The notes: generated from the sequence alone by a model not told the origin. Counted from the stretch's first letter, positions 7,828 through 16,879 are shown. The stretch: DNA of 64,000 nucleotides from SVQP01 sp045650025 (GCA_045650025.1 JAZRQR010000020.1:12119-76118); one strand, 5' to 3'. Program-made: numbers and translations.

Positions 7828-8958
7828 ATGATGAAGGAAAAACAGTTTGCCGATCTGAGTCTGATCGGTATGCGCGGCTGCGAGGAATTTGCAAAGAAGG
7901 TGGATTATTATCTCAAGGATTGGCACGGCCTTTCCCAGGATGATACCTACCTTGTCAACGTTATCTGTCCCAGATTCGGCACGGGTGAAGCAAAGGCGCT
8001 GATCAAGCAGTCCATGCGCGGTCAGGACGTTTACATTATCTGTGACGTTTTCAACTACAGCGTGACCTACAAGATGTACGGTATGACCGTTCCGATGAGC
8101 CCGGACGATCACTACGCTGACCTTAAGCGCATTATTGCAGCCCTTGCAGGTAAGGCAAGAAGAATCACCGTGATCATGCCCATGCTCTACGAGGGCAGAC
8201 AGCACCGCAGACAGGCACGCGAGTCGCTCGACTGTGCACTGATGCTGCAGGAGCTTTGCGCAATGGGCGTTTCCAACATCATCACCTTTGATGCTCACGA
8301 CCCCAGAATTTGTAACGCGATCCCGCTCCACGGCTTTGATGACGTGCAGCCTACTTATCAGATGGTCAAGGCGCTGGTTCGCAGCGTACCCGATATCATG
8401 ATCGATAAGGATCACATGATGATCATCTCTCCCGATGAGGGCGCTATGCAGAGATGCATGTACTATTCCTCGGTGCTGGGGCTGAACATCGGTATGTTCT
8501 ACAAGCGCCGTAACTACTCTGTCGTGGTCAACGGCAAGAACCCCATCGAGGCACACGAGTACCTCGGTCAGGATCTGCACGGCAAGGACGTGCTGATCGT
8601 GGACGACATGATCTCCTCGGGTGAATCCCTCCTGGACGTTGCAACTCAGCTCAAGAGCAGAGGGGCTAAGCGCGTATTCGCGTGCGCGTCCTTCGGTCTG
8701 TTCACCGACGGCTGCGCTAAGTTCGACAAAGCGTTTGAAGACGGCGTGATCGACCGCGTGCTGTCCACCAACCTGGTGTACCGCCGCCCCGAGCTGGCAG
8801 ACCGCAAATGGTTCGTGGAGGTGGATATGTCCAAGTACGTTTCCTACATCGTCGAGACGCTCAACCACGACACCACCATCAGCGAGCTGCTCGATCCCGT
8901 ATCCAAGATCAACGCGCTTATGGAAAAGCATAAGGCAGAGCTTGCACAGGGTAAGTAA
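7828..8958 (+). CDS. prs: Ribose-phosphate pyrophosphokinase, divergent long form
   Basis: A 376-aa enzyme, expected to make PRPP from ribose 5-phosphate and ATP; the usual length is about 315 aa. The PRPP-binding loop VLIVDDMISSGES (near residue 257) and the preceding ISPDEGAMQR motif are clear. YEGRQHRRQARE replaces the usual Arg-Gln-Asp-Arg loop, and FDAHDPRICNAI replaces the canonical Asp-Leu-His-x-x-Gln motif. This type occurs in Clostridia and may differ in allosteric control, which is inference. It lies 44 bp after rhaB with no promoter seen between them, so the two are probably co-transcribed. A terminator follows. Confidence 0.85.
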   Translation: MMKEKQFADLSLIGMRGCEEFAKKVDYYLKDWHGLSQDDTYLVNVICPRFGTGEAKALIKQSMRGQDVYIICDVFNYSVTYKMYGMTVPMSPDDHYADLKRIIAALAGKARRITVIMPMLYEGRQHRRQARESLDCALMLQELCAMGVSNIITFDAHDPRICNAIPLHGFDDVQPTYQMVKALVRSVPDIMIDKDHMMIISPDEGAMQRCMYYSSVLGLNIGMFYKRRNYSVVVNGKNPIEAHEYLGQDLHGKDVLIVDDMISSGESLLDVATQLKSRGAKRVFACASFGLFTDGCAKFDKAFEDGVIDRVLSTNLVYRRPELADRKWFVEVDMSKYVSYIVETLNHDTTISELLDPVSKINALMEKHKAELAQGK

Positions 8959-8974
8959 AGCAAATAGCAAAAAA

Positions 8975-8998
8975 GGGCAGAGCCGCAAGGCTCTGCCC
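8975..8998 (+). terminator. Terminator after prs
   Basis: A perfect 10-bp stem GGGCAGAGCC/GGCTCTGCCC with a GCAA tetraloop is followed by a 7-T run. Confidence 0.93.
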
Positions 8999-9021
8999 AA
9001 TTTTTTTACGCAAAATAAGTG

Positions 9022-9050
9022 TTGCATTATTTCGAAACATGTGATATAAT
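9022..9050 (+). promoter_or_regulatory. Promoter of the rimM-trmD operon
   Basis: TTGCAT at 9022-9027 and TATAAT at 9045-9050 have 17-bp spacing and lie 30 bp before the rimM start. Confidence 0.85.
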
Positions 9051-9080
9051 ATATCTAACTATAAGTAAAGGACAATTTTT

Positions 9081-9593
9081 ATGAAACTGATCGCATTTCC
9101 CGAATGTGGAAAAATCGTCAATACCCACGGCGTTATGGGCGCTGTCAAAATAGAATCCTGGTGCAACACCCCTGCGGTGCTTGCCAAATTGAAGAGAGTT
9201 TATCTGCCCACTAAGGAGGGTATGAAGGAGCTCAAGGTCACCCGCGCGTCGGTGTTCAAGCAGTTCGTGCTTGCCGAGATTGAGGGCATTGGCACTGTCG
9301 AAGCGGCAAACGCGCTGCGCGGCAAGGTCATTCACGCCGCAAGAGAGGATCTGAAGATCCCCGAGGGCGAGTATCTGATCGCAGAGCTGATCGGTCTGGA
9401 TCTCGTAGACGTGGAGAGCGGCAAAGTGTACGGACAGCTCTCGGAGGTGCTTGACCAGGGACCTGCCGACATTTACGTGGTCAACACCCCGAGCGGTGAG
9501 CGCATGATGCCTGCCGTTCCCGAATTCGTCAAGGGCATTGATCCCGAGCGCGGCATTCTGGTTGCCCCCATCGGCGGCATGCTGGAAGACTAA
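9081..9593 (+). CDS. rimM: Ribosome maturation factor RimM
   Basis: A 170-aa cytoplasmic assembly factor that helps mature the 30S head by binding ribosomal protein S19. The N-terminal beta-barrel opens with CGKIVNTHGVMGAVKIES, whose THG-x-x-G turn is the family hallmark. The C-terminal PRC-barrel starts near EYLIAELIGLDLVD (residue 94) and contains GQLSEVLDQGPADIYVV and the conserved MMPAVPEFV strand. It lies 15 bp before trmD, the standard neighbour. Usual operon members rpsP and rplS are not next to it. Confidence 0.93.
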   Translation: MKLIAFPECGKIVNTHGVMGAVKIESWCNTPAVLAKLKRVYLPTKEGMKELKVTRASVFKQFVLAEIEGIGTVEAANALRGKVIHAAREDLKIPEGEYLIAELIGLDLVDVESGKVYGQLSEVLDQGPADIYVVNTPSGERMMPAVPEFVKGIDPERGILVAPIGGMLED

Positions 9594-9608
9594 ATAAGAG
9601 GGAAGATC

Positions 9609-10310
9609 ATGAGATTTGATATTATGACCCTGTTTCCCGAGCTGGTTGGCTACGTGCTGGGCGAAAGCATCATCGGCCGTGCGCAGAAAAGTGGCGCGAT
9701 CGAGGTACATACCCACCAGATCCGGGATTATTCCGAGGACAAGCATCGCCGCGTGGACGACACGCCCTACGGCGGCGGTAAGGGCATGCTGATGGCAGCA
9801 CCGCCCGTTTATAATTGTTTCCAAGGCGTGCTGCACAAGCAGGCAGAGGAGGGATTTACCGGCACGCGCCGCGTGATCTATATGTCTCCCGCAGGCAAGG
9901 TGCTGACGCAGAAAAAAGCCGAGGAGCTGGCGCAGTACGATAATTTAGTGCTGCTGTGCGGTCACTACGAGGGCATTGACTGCCGCGTAATTGAGGAGAT
10001 CGTGGACGAAGAGCTTTCGATCGGCGATTACGTGCTCACGGGCGGTGAGATCCCCGCTTGCATTGTGGTGGACGCTGTGGCGCGCCTTTGCGAGGGCGTG
10101 CTTGCCGATCCCGAATGCTACGAAAAGGAAAGCATTTCCTCGGGACTTTTGGAATACCCCCAATACACAAGACCTTATGAATGGCACGGCGTTAAGGTGC
10201 CCGACGTACTCATCTCGGGACACCACGCCAATATTGACGCGTGGCGACTGCAAAAAGCCACCGAAAAGACCCAAAAACAAAGACCTGATCTCTTAGAAAA
10301 TCACGACTGA
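9609..10310 (+). CDS. trmD: tRNA (guanine37-N1)-methyltransferase
   Basis: A 233-aa SPOUT-class enzyme that methylates G37 of tRNAs reading CUN, CCN and CGG codons, which prevents +1 frameshifting. The N-terminus MRFDIMTLFPELV, the substrate segment DDTPYGGGKGM, the SAM-binding knot LLCGHYEGID and IGDYVLTGGE, and the C-terminal SGHHANIDAWR are all present. The length is slightly below the usual 240-250 aa. It is co-transcribed with rimM; the downstream gene follows after 14 bp and probably continues the transcript. Confidence 0.95.
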   Translation: MRFDIMTLFPELVGYVLGESIIGRAQKSGAIEVHTHQIRDYSEDKHRRVDDTPYGGGKGMLMAAPPVYNCFQGVLHKQAEEGFTGTRRVIYMSPAGKVLTQKKAEELAQYDNLVLLCGHYEGIDCRVIEEIVDEELSIGDYVLTGGEIPACIVVDAVARLCEGVLADPECYEKESISSGLLEYPQYTRPYEWHGVKVPDVLISGHHANIDAWRLQKATEKTQKQRPDLLENHD

Positions 10311-10324
10311 AAGGAGGGAGCGCT

Positions 10325-12319
10325 TTGACCGACCGAAAAACTGCGCCGAAAAAGCAAAAGGTTGGCTCGCTGTTTTTTCATCTCTTTAATCGCTTGTCGC
10401 TGTGGCTCTATACGTTATTGATCGGCAGCCTTCCTGCCCGTCTTTTAACCTCCTATGATGCGTTGGAAAATCGATGGAGCGTGCTTTGCCTGCGTGTGCT
10501 GGGTGCACCGGATGGTAAGCTTCGTCAATCCATGCACAAGGCGCGCCTGCGCTGTGCATCCTGGATGGAGCGTAGCGTCATCCTGCGCATACTGGATAGA
10601 CTTGTCCGGTTCTTTATGCATTGTCCCTTAAACGTATATGGCATGTTCTTCTTTATATACGGTGGCGTTGGTGCTGCGGTGTACTTTGTAGCAGAGCGCT
10701 TGTCGGTCAGCTACGCGGGCGATCTTGGCTGGGGCGTTGCCGGCATTGTGATCGCGTTTGCATCCTTGCCGCTGCTTGCAACGGGCAAGCCGCTGAGCAC
10801 GGCTGCGTTTGGTAGCCGCATCGTGGGTAATATTCTTCGCTCGTACGTTGGACTGGAGCCGCCCCTGAAAGAGAAGGAAAAGGAACGCGGCAGCACCCTG
10901 ATGGTGTACGCGGCATTGATCTTTGGCATTGCAGCGGGCGCGCTGACCTTCTTCTTCCATCCGGTCACGGTACCGATTGCCGCTGTTCTTCTGGCTCTGG
11001 CAATTGCCGTGCTGTACGTTCCCGAGTGCGGCGTACTGCTGGCTTGCGGCTCGATCTGGATGTGGTGGATGACGGGATACCCCATGCTGTGCGTGATTGG
11101 CATTACCGTGATCACTCTGATCAGCTATGCCAATAAGCTCATTCGAGGCAGACGCGTCATGTACGTGCGCCTGATCGATTTTATGATGCTGTTGCTGCTC
11201 GCTGTATTTGCTTTGCAGGGCGTGATACTGCAAAGCGGCTTCTATGCAATTGCATACGGCGTTGGATATGCGTTATTGATCGCCGTGTATTTCCCGGTCG
11301 TCAATCTGATGCGCTCCCGCGAGTGGTTAAATCGCTGCTATAAGCTGCTTGCGATCTCGGGCTCCGTGCTGGCTGTTATCAGCATTTTGCCTGTGGCGCA
11401 GATCCTGTATTTCCTGGATATTACGCTTTTGCGCGTGGATCTTTCCATGTTTGAGCAGCTCTTTACCAGATATGATTCGTATTTCAGTCAGAAAAACATG
11501 GTGGGCGGCATTTTGCTGATGCTGCTGCCCATGATGCTGAGCCGATTTGCAGACAGACGCACCATTACGGGCTTTTTCTGGAAGCTGCTTTGGATCATTG
11601 CAGGATGCGCGTTTGTCGTGCTGTCCATGCAGCTTGGCTTATGGATCGGCATGATCGTTGCGCTGCTTGTATTCTTCTTTGTGTACAGCTACCGTTCGTT
11701 GAGCACCGCAATGCTGCTTGCATTCCCGGTAGGCTGGGGCGTGGTATGGCGGGAGGAAATTGACGGACTGATTGGCATGAGCCGCTGGAATATCGTGACG
11801 GATATGCAGCATGTGATAGTCAGCTTTGCGGACGATGCATACAGACGGTACGAGATCGCGCGCAGCGTGCTGCGCCTGTCCCGTGATCACCTGCTGGGCG
11901 TCGGCTTTGGCGACCAGGCGGTTTATTCCGTATTTGCGCATTATGCAGCACCCGGTATGGAAAATGCCGTTGTGCAAAGCACGTATTTGCAGTTTTTGCT
12001 GGAATGCGGCTACCACGGTGTATTCCTGATGGTTGCGATGCTGGTCACCTTTGTGATCTGTGTGCTGACGTACCTGCATTGGGGTGGCGATGCCGCTACC
12101 AAGGTGCGTGCCGCAGCGGGTCTTGCAGGTGTTGTTGGCGTATTGGTATGCGCGGCATTTTGCAATTTCATGAATAACGCAAGCTTGTTTGGATTGTTCT
12201 GGCTGGTAATCGGCTTGACGGTGGCGAGCCTGCGCACGCAATACGAAACGCATGCACGTGCAGTGCAAACGCATGCTTCTACGGGGGAACGCTCGGATAT
12301 TGCGTTCCGTACCAGATAA
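10325..12319 (+). CDS. O-antigen ligase/polymerase-like polytopic membrane protein
   Basis: A 664-aa membrane protein with about 12-14 hydrophobic segments after a soluble N-terminal 100 residues. The late motif HLLGVGFGDQAVYSVFAHY and the Wzy_C-type organisation (a long extracytoplasmic stretch with RYDSYFSQKNMVGGILLM before it) fit the WaaL/Wzy family, which joins or polymerises undecaprenol-linked glycans outside the membrane. The start is TTG 10325, set by AGGAGGG six bases upstream; no in-frame ATG is close. Two membrane-anchored partners follow directly. The glycan cannot be deduced. Confidence 0.8.
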   Translation: MTDRKTAPKKQKVGSLFFHLFNRLSLWLYTLLIGSLPARLLTSYDALENRWSVLCLRVLGAPDGKLRQSMHKARLRCASWMERSVILRILDRLVRFFMHCPLNVYGMFFFIYGGVGAAVYFVAERLSVSYAGDLGWGVAGIVIAFASLPLLATGKPLSTAAFGSRIVGNILRSYVGLEPPLKEKEKERGSTLMVYAALIFGIAAGALTFFFHPVTVPIAAVLLALAIAVLYVPECGVLLACGSIWMWWMTGYPMLCVIGITVITLISYANKLIRGRRVMYVRLIDFMMLLLLAVFALQGVILQSGFYAIAYGVGYALLIAVYFPVVNLMRSREWLNRCYKLLAISGSVLAVISILPVAQILYFLDITLLRVDLSMFEQLFTRYDSYFSQKNMVGGILLMLLPMMLSRFADRRTITGFFWKLLWIIAGCAFVVLSMQLGLWIGMIVALLVFFFVYSYRSLSTAMLLAFPVGWGVVWREEIDGLIGMSRWNIVTDMQHVIVSFADDAYRRYEIARSVLRLSRDHLLGVGFGDQAVYSVFAHYAAPGMENAVVQSTYLQFLLECGYHGVFLMVAMLVTFVICVLTYLHWGGDAATKVRAAAGLAGVVGVLVCAAFCNFMNNASLFGLFWLVIGLTVASLRTQYETHARAVQTHASTGERSDIAFRTR

Positions 12320-12332
12320 TCAAGGAAGGGAA

Positions 12333-12935
12333 ATGAGTATGGCTGATCATAAAAGAAATATGGTCTCTTCGGATGAGCAAAAGGCATCCAGCATTGCTCC
12401 CGAGGTGGCGCCCGGCGTCAAGACAGAGACCAAAAAGAAAATTCGCAAAGCGCCCAAGGTCAAGAAGCAAAGAAAGAAGGGCATGCCGATCGTGGTGGAT
12501 ATCCTGGTCGTATGCGTCTTTTTGGCGGTGCTTGTCGGCTCGGTCTGGGGACTTTACAAGGTGACCGAGTATTTCTCCACCAGATACGCGCCCATGGACA
12601 TTACCTATACGCTGCTGACGTCCGACGTGAGTGCCGAGCTGGCATTTGACGAGGACGGTAAGTGCGTGGTATTGCCCGACAGCGACGTATATGCGCTGCA
12701 AGACGGGCAGAGCGTGCCGGTTGGTCAGGTGCTTTCGGTTTCGACCGAGCAGCAGGATGACGGTACGGTTGACGTCTACGTCGTCGTAGAGACCAATGCG
12801 GATTACAATTACGCGCTGGGCTACTTTGTCAATCAAGTCAAGATCGCTGTCGGAAAAACGTACGAATGCCGCTTCAGCGGTCTGGTAAGCGATGCGGTGA
12901 TCGTGGAGCTTCAGGTAGTAGACGAGGAGGCGTAA
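12333..12935 (+). CDS. Single-pass membrane protein, DUF4330-like
   Basis: A 200-aa protein: a very basic cytoplasmic N-terminus (residues 30-50, rich in Lys), one transmembrane helix PIVVDILVVCVFLAVLVGSV, then an extracytoplasmic beta-rich domain that contains a VLPDSDVYALQDGQSVPVG stretch. The layout resembles DUF4330 proteins, which often follow O-antigen-ligase-like genes in Clostridia, but this link is from memory and modest. It starts 13 bp after the polymerase gene and ends one base before the next start codon. It may scaffold glycan export, which is inference. Confidence 0.6.
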   Translation: MSMADHKRNMVSSDEQKASSIAPEVAPGVKTETKKKIRKAPKVKKQRKKGMPIVVDILVVCVFLAVLVGSVWGLYKVTEYFSTRYAPMDITYTLLTSDVSAELAFDEDGKCVVLPDSDVYALQDGQSVPVGQVLSVSTEQQDDGTVDVYVVVETNADYNYALGYFVNQVKIAVGKTYECRFSGLVSDAVIVELQVVDEEA

Positions 12936-12936
12936 T

Positions 12937-13440
12937 ATGAACAAGACCGAAAAGAGAAAGAATTTATTTTCATCCGGTGGCGTATTTGTCGATATTTTTA
13001 TCGGATTTTTGATTGCTGCTTGTATTGCCGGTATTGTGTACCGCTGCTTTATTTACGACCCGAATGCGGGTGTGCCGGACGGCAAATCGTATATGGTCTA
13101 TTTTGAGATCGAGAACGCGCAGGAAAGCTTTGCAGACTATCTGGACAGCGGCGATGCGGTATACGATGGCGCTACGGGCTTGCGCATTGGTGCGCTTGCG
13201 TTGCATGAGGCGCATGCAGAGGGCAGCGCAGTCGCATTGCTGCAGGACGAGGCAGATCCGGCAGACGAGGTAATCGTGCGCGGCTTGATGCGTTCGGTGC
13301 CCGGTGAGATGGAGCAGGGAACGCTGGTGATCGGCGGCACGTATATGCTGACGCCGGGTCAGGTGCTGGAGATCTACACCGATACGGTGTCGCTTGAGGT
13401 GCGCATTTTGAAAATTGTGGAGCACTCTGAAGAGAAGTAA
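12937..13440 (+). CDS. Single-pass membrane protein, DUF4330-like (second copy)
   Basis: A 167-aa protein with a short basic N-terminus, one membrane helix (VDIFIGFLIAACIAGIVYRC) and an outer domain of short strands. Residues 65-75 (SGDAVYDGATG) and 125-145 (GTYMLTPGQVLEIYTDTVS) look like barrel strands. The architecture matches the preceding gene, with which it is translationally coupled, although sequence identity is low. Both probably form a complex with the upstream polymerase-like protein. No catalytic motif is visible. Confidence 0.55.
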   Translation: MNKTEKRKNLFSSGGVFVDIFIGFLIAACIAGIVYRCFIYDPNAGVPDGKSYMVYFEIENAQESFADYLDSGDAVYDGATGLRIGALALHEAHAEGSAVALLQDEADPADEVIVRGLMRSVPGEMEQGTLVIGGTYMLTPGQVLEIYTDTVSLEVRILKIVEHSEEK

Positions 13441-13535
13441 TTTTTCGTTACGACGAATCCGCGGATCGTTTTGTGCAATATGACGGAAAAGTATTCGTCC
13501 ACTTGTCAAAAATTCCTATAGAATGACGCTTGATT

Positions 13536-13564
13536 TTGACGCTTCCATTTGTTATACTTATAAT
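13536..13564 (+). promoter_or_regulatory. Promoter of the HPr gene
   Basis: TTGACG at 13536-13541 and TATAAT at 13559-13564 have 17-bp spacing, 43 bp before the start codon. Confidence 0.85.
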
Positions 13565-13607
13565 AGTAAAACTGTCTGTATAACTACTAAAGAAACGGGA
13601 GAGATAT

Positions 13608-13871
13608 ATGAAGTCTTGTCAAGTTGTGATTACCAATGCGAGCGGTTTGCATGCCAGACCTGCTACGTTCTTCATTCAGAAGGCAAACAGCTACAGATGC
13701 TCTATCTGGATTGAGAAGGAAGAGCGCAAGGTCAATGCAAAGAGCCTTTTGGGCGTACTGTCTTTGGGTATTGCCAAGGGCATGTCTGTTACGCTGACTG
13801 CGGACGGACAGGATGAAGAGCTTGCACTGCAGGGCTTGCAGGCGCTCATCAACTCCGGATTTTCCGAATAA
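13608..13871 (+). CDS. ptsH: Phosphocarrier protein HPr
   Basis: An 87-aa cytoplasmic carrier of the sugar phosphotransferase system. It takes phosphate from Enzyme I onto His15 (NASGLHARPAT, residues 10-20) and passes it to Enzyme II. Ser46 is kept at its exact place (NAKSLLGVLSLGI), so HPr kinase and carbon catabolite repression through CcpA are possible in this organism. It is monocistronic between its own promoter and terminator, away from ptsI. No PTS permease is in the window. Confidence 0.95.
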   Translation: MKSCQVVITNASGLHARPATFFIQKANSYRCSIWIEKEERKVNAKSLLGVLSLGIAKGMSVTLTADGQDEELALQGLQALINSGFSE

Positions 13872-13887
13872 GGCAAACGGCTTGTAT

Positions 13888-13931
13888 AAAACGGTGTGTG
13901 GGAACGAGGGTAAGTGTCCGCGCACCGTTTT
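13888..13931 (+). terminator. Terminator after ptsH
   Basis: An 11-bp stem AAAACGGTGTG/CGCACCGTTTT with one G-T pair and a 22-nt loop ends in TTTTT. Confidence 0.75.
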
Positions 13932-13958
13932 TACTATTTTGCGGGAAAGGAGAAGGCT

Positions 13959-15791
13959 ATGTCTCAAAATCGTATGCAGCAGCTTTTAAGCAAAGCGAAT
14001 GCACTGCCGCTGACCCCGGGCGTGTATATCATGAAGGACGCTTCGGGCAAGGTCATTTACGTGGGCAAATCCCGCAAGCTGAAAAATCGCGTGTCGCAGT
14101 ATTTTCAAAACAGCGAGAAGAATGCCAAGACTGCGCGCATGGTTGAGCGTGTGCAGGACTTTGATTATATCCTGTGCGAAACTGAGATCGAAGCACTCTC
14201 CTTGGAAAACACGCTGATCAAGCAATATACCCCCAAGTATAACATCCGCCTCAAGGATGCAAAATCCTACCCGTATATCAAGATTACGGATGAGGCGTAT
14301 CCGCGTCTTGTCATGATCCGTAAGCGCGAGGCGGACAAGGGTAAATATTTCGGACCCTATTCGGGCACGTCTACCGTGTATACCGTGATCGGTTCGTTGC
14401 AAAAGGCGTTGCAGCTGCCAAACTGCAAGCGCAAATTTCCCGAGCAGATCGGCAAGGAACGCCCTTGCTTGTACTATCAGATCAAGCAATGCTGCGGCGT
14501 TTGCACGGGCAAGGTGACCCCTGAGGCGTATGCCGATAAGATCCATACAGCCATGGAGCTTCTGCGCGGCAATACTGCTGCCGAAAAGCGGCGCTTGACC
14601 GAGCAGATGTACGCCCTTGCCGAGCAGGAGCGTTACGAGGCGGCAGCCGTCTGCCGCGATACCATTGCGTCACTTGACCGCCTTTCGCAAAAGCAAAGCG
14701 TGGTGGGCGCACCGGATGACGATTACGACGTATTCGGCTTGCACGACGACGGCGTGCTGTCCGCACTTTCGGTATTCTTTGTGCGCGGCGGCGTTTGTAC
14801 CGATAAGCAGGATTTCCTGTTTGACAAAGAAAACATTGCGGATCTGGATTCGGTGCTGTCCTTTATTTGCGATCTGTATCGCAGCAGAAGTGACGTGCCG
14901 CGCCTGATCTTGATTTCCTTTGCGCCTGACGAGGACGCACGCGCCACGGCTGCCGAGTTCTTGGGCGGCATTGCGGGGCGCAAGGTGGAGCTGCGTACTC
15001 CCGAGAGAGGCACGCTGCGTGCCCTTTGCGAAACCGTGACCGCCAACGCGCGCGAGGTGGCGGAAAAGAGCGCCACGCATGAGAGCCGCCGCGAGGGCGT
15101 GCTGCTGCGCCTGGCGCATATATTGGAGCTGGAGAGCTATCCCGCACGCATTGAGGCGTACGACATCTCCAATTTTGGTAAGGAGCATTTGACCGCAGGC
15201 ATGATCGTGACGCGTGACGGTGCCTTTGCCAAGCGCGATTACCGTACCTTTAAGATCAAATCGGTTGAGGGAACCGACGACTACGCCAGCATGCGTGAGG
15301 CGCTTTCGCGCCGCTTGGCGCACCTGTCGGACGAGGAGGGGAGCTTCTCGGAATATCCCGACCTGATATTGCTTGACGGCGGACGCGGACACGTGGCTGT
15401 GGTGCGTGCGCTGGCAGATGAGCTTGGGATCGACGTGCCCATTTTCGGTATGGTCAAGGACGATTTCCATAAAACGCGCGCGCTTTGTACCGATACGGAA
15501 GAGATCAGTATCGCAAAGGAGACCGCGGTATTTCAGTTTATTTACGGCATACAGGAAGAGGTGCACCGCTATACCGTTGGCAGCATGAAAAAAGCCAAGG
15601 GCAAAACGCTTGTGACCTCCACCTTGACGCAGATTCCGGGCATCGGACCTGCCAAGGCAGCGGCGCTGCTCAAAATGCCGGGCGGCTTGCAAGCCGTCAA
15701 GCGCGCCTCGCGCGAGGAGCTTATGCGCATCAAGGGCATTGGGGAAAAGGATGCCGACGCCATTATCGCACACTTTAAAGAAAAGAGATAA
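13959..15791 (+). CDS. uvrC: Excinuclease ABC subunit C
   Basis: A 610-aa nuclease that makes both incisions around bulky lesions after UvrAB recognition. The order is complete: an N-terminal GIY-YIG domain (TPGVYIMKDASGKVIYVGKS, residues 18-37), a cysteine cluster around YYQIKQCCGVCTGKV, a UVR motif that binds UvrB (LAEQERYEAAAVCRDTIASL, about 220-240), an RNase H-like nuclease domain (AYDISNFGKEH and LLDGGRGH) and tandem helix-hairpin-helices at the end (IPGIGPAKAAALL, IKGIGEKDADAI). AAAGGAG supports ATG 13959. It leads an operon with rsmD and coaD. Confidence 0.96.
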   Translation: MSQNRMQQLLSKANALPLTPGVYIMKDASGKVIYVGKSRKLKNRVSQYFQNSEKNAKTARMVERVQDFDYILCETEIEALSLENTLIKQYTPKYNIRLKDAKSYPYIKITDEAYPRLVMIRKREADKGKYFGPYSGTSTVYTVIGSLQKALQLPNCKRKFPEQIGKERPCLYYQIKQCCGVCTGKVTPEAYADKIHTAMELLRGNTAAEKRRLTEQMYALAEQERYEAAAVCRDTIASLDRLSQKQSVVGAPDDDYDVFGLHDDGVLSALSVFFVRGGVCTDKQDFLFDKENIADLDSVLSFICDLYRSRSDVPRLILISFAPDEDARATAAEFLGGIAGRKVELRTPERGTLRALCETVTANAREVAEKSATHESRREGVLLRLAHILELESYPARIEAYDISNFGKEHLTAGMIVTRDGAFAKRDYRTFKIKSVEGTDDYASMREALSRRLAHLSDEEGSFSEYPDLILLDGGRGHVAVVRALADELGIDVPIFGMVKDDFHKTRALCTDTEEISIAKETAVFQFIYGIQEEVHRYTVGSMKKAKGKTLVTSTLTQIPGIGPAKAAALLKMPGGLQAVKRASREELMRIKGIGEKDADAIIAHFKEKR

Positions 15792-15797
15792 AACGCT

Positions 15798-16376
15798 ATG
15801 ATGAGAATTATTACGGGAAAAGCAAGAGGCTGCAAGCTGTACACGCTGGAGGGCACCGACACGCGTCCGACCACCGAGCGAGTCAAGCAAGCCGTGTTTT
15901 CCATGATCCAATTTGATATTGAGGGCAGAGACGTGCTGGATCTGTTCGGCGGCTCGGGACAGATGGGACTGGAGGCGGTCTCGCGCGGTGCACGCCATGC
16001 TATCATTGTGGATAAGTCCAAGCCCGCCGTGGACGTCATTTATAAGAACATGCTCAAAACCAAGCTCGCCCCCGATTGCTTTGTGGTCAAGTCGGATTAT
16101 GCCGATTTCCTCAAGAGCCGCCAGGGCAGAGAGCAATACGACATTGTATTTTTGGATCCGCCCTACGCATCCGATGCGCTGTCCGAGTCTCTGCTGCTGC
16201 TTTTGCGCTACGACCTCTTAAAGCCGGGCGCGCGCGTGATCTGCGAGTCGGATAAGGAGAACATCTGGGGCAAGCATTTCGCACTTTGCGATCGCTATCG
16301 CGTAGTGGGCAAGACCCACCATGCATCCTCGTTTGTTACCATTCTTGAGCCTGTTGTGGAGGATGACGAGGCATGA
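15798..16376 (+). CDS. rsmD: 16S rRNA (guanine966-N2)-methyltransferase
   Basis: A 192-aa class I SAM methyltransferase that modifies G966 in helix 31 of 16S rRNA. The N-terminus MRIITGKARGCKL and TRPTTERVKQAVFSMI is the RsmD signature. DLFGGSGQMGLEAVSRGA is the SAM site and VFLDPPYA the catalytic N-DPPY-type motif, here with D in first place as usual in this family. It overlaps coaD by 4 bp, a common pairing in Firmicutes. Two adjacent ATGs (15798, 15801) are equally possible starts. Confidence 0.94.
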   Translation: MMRIITGKARGCKLYTLEGTDTRPTTERVKQAVFSMIQFDIEGRDVLDLFGGSGQMGLEAVSRGARHAIIVDKSKPAVDVIYKNMLKTKLAPDCFVVKSDYADFLKSRQGREQYDIVFLDPPYASDALSESLLLLLRYDLLKPGARVICESDKENIWGKHFALCDRYRVVGKTHHASSFVTILEPVVEDDEA

Positions 16377-16879
16377 GCCGCGCCATCATTCCGGGCAGCT
16401 TTGATCCCATGACGCTGGGACACAAGCAGGTCATAGCCGCGGCTGCCGCTATCTTTGACGAGGTGGTGGTGCTGGTCATGCATAACGATATGACCAAGTA
16501 CGTATCGGATGCCAAGGCAAAGCAATACGCATTTGATACCGAGGCACGCGTGCACATTGCGCGCCTGACCTGCGCCGATATTCCGGGCGTGCGCGTGGAA
16601 ACGCGAGGCGGCTTGCTGATCGACGCATTTGACGAGTTTGCGGGGGACGCGATCGTCAAGGGCGTGCGCAACGAGCAGGATTTTGCCTATGAGCAGATCC
16701 ACGCGTCCTGGAATCTCGCACATAACCCCCGTGCACGTACGCTGTACCTTCCTGCCGACCCTGCTTTTGCGCACGTCAGCTCCACCTTGGCGCGAGAGCG
16801 ACTGCAAAAAGGGGAGGATCTTTCCGATATTCTTGCACCCCAAGCCATTGAATGGATAAAAACACACAAGGAGGCATAA
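16373..16879 (+). CDS. coaD: Phosphopantetheine adenylyltransferase
   Basis: A 168-aa nucleotidyltransferase that makes dephospho-CoA from 4'-phosphopantetheine and ATP, the penultimate step of coenzyme A synthesis. The N-terminal IIPGSFDPMTLGH contains the HxGH-type motif (here T-L-G-H). IVKGVRNEQDFAYE and the C-terminal HVSSTLARE complete the active site; the last reads SSTLAR where SSSxVR is usual. The length is normal. Its start overlaps the rsmD stop, and the next ORF begins 1 base after its stop. Confidence 0.94.
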   Translation: MSRAIIPGSFDPMTLGHKQVIAAAAAIFDEVVVLVMHNDMTKYVSDAKAKQYAFDTEARVHIARLTCADIPGVRVETRGGLLIDAFDEFAGDAIVKGVRNEQDFAYEQIHASWNLAHNPRARTLYLPADPAFAHVSSTLARERLQKGEDLSDILAPQAIEWIKTHKEA

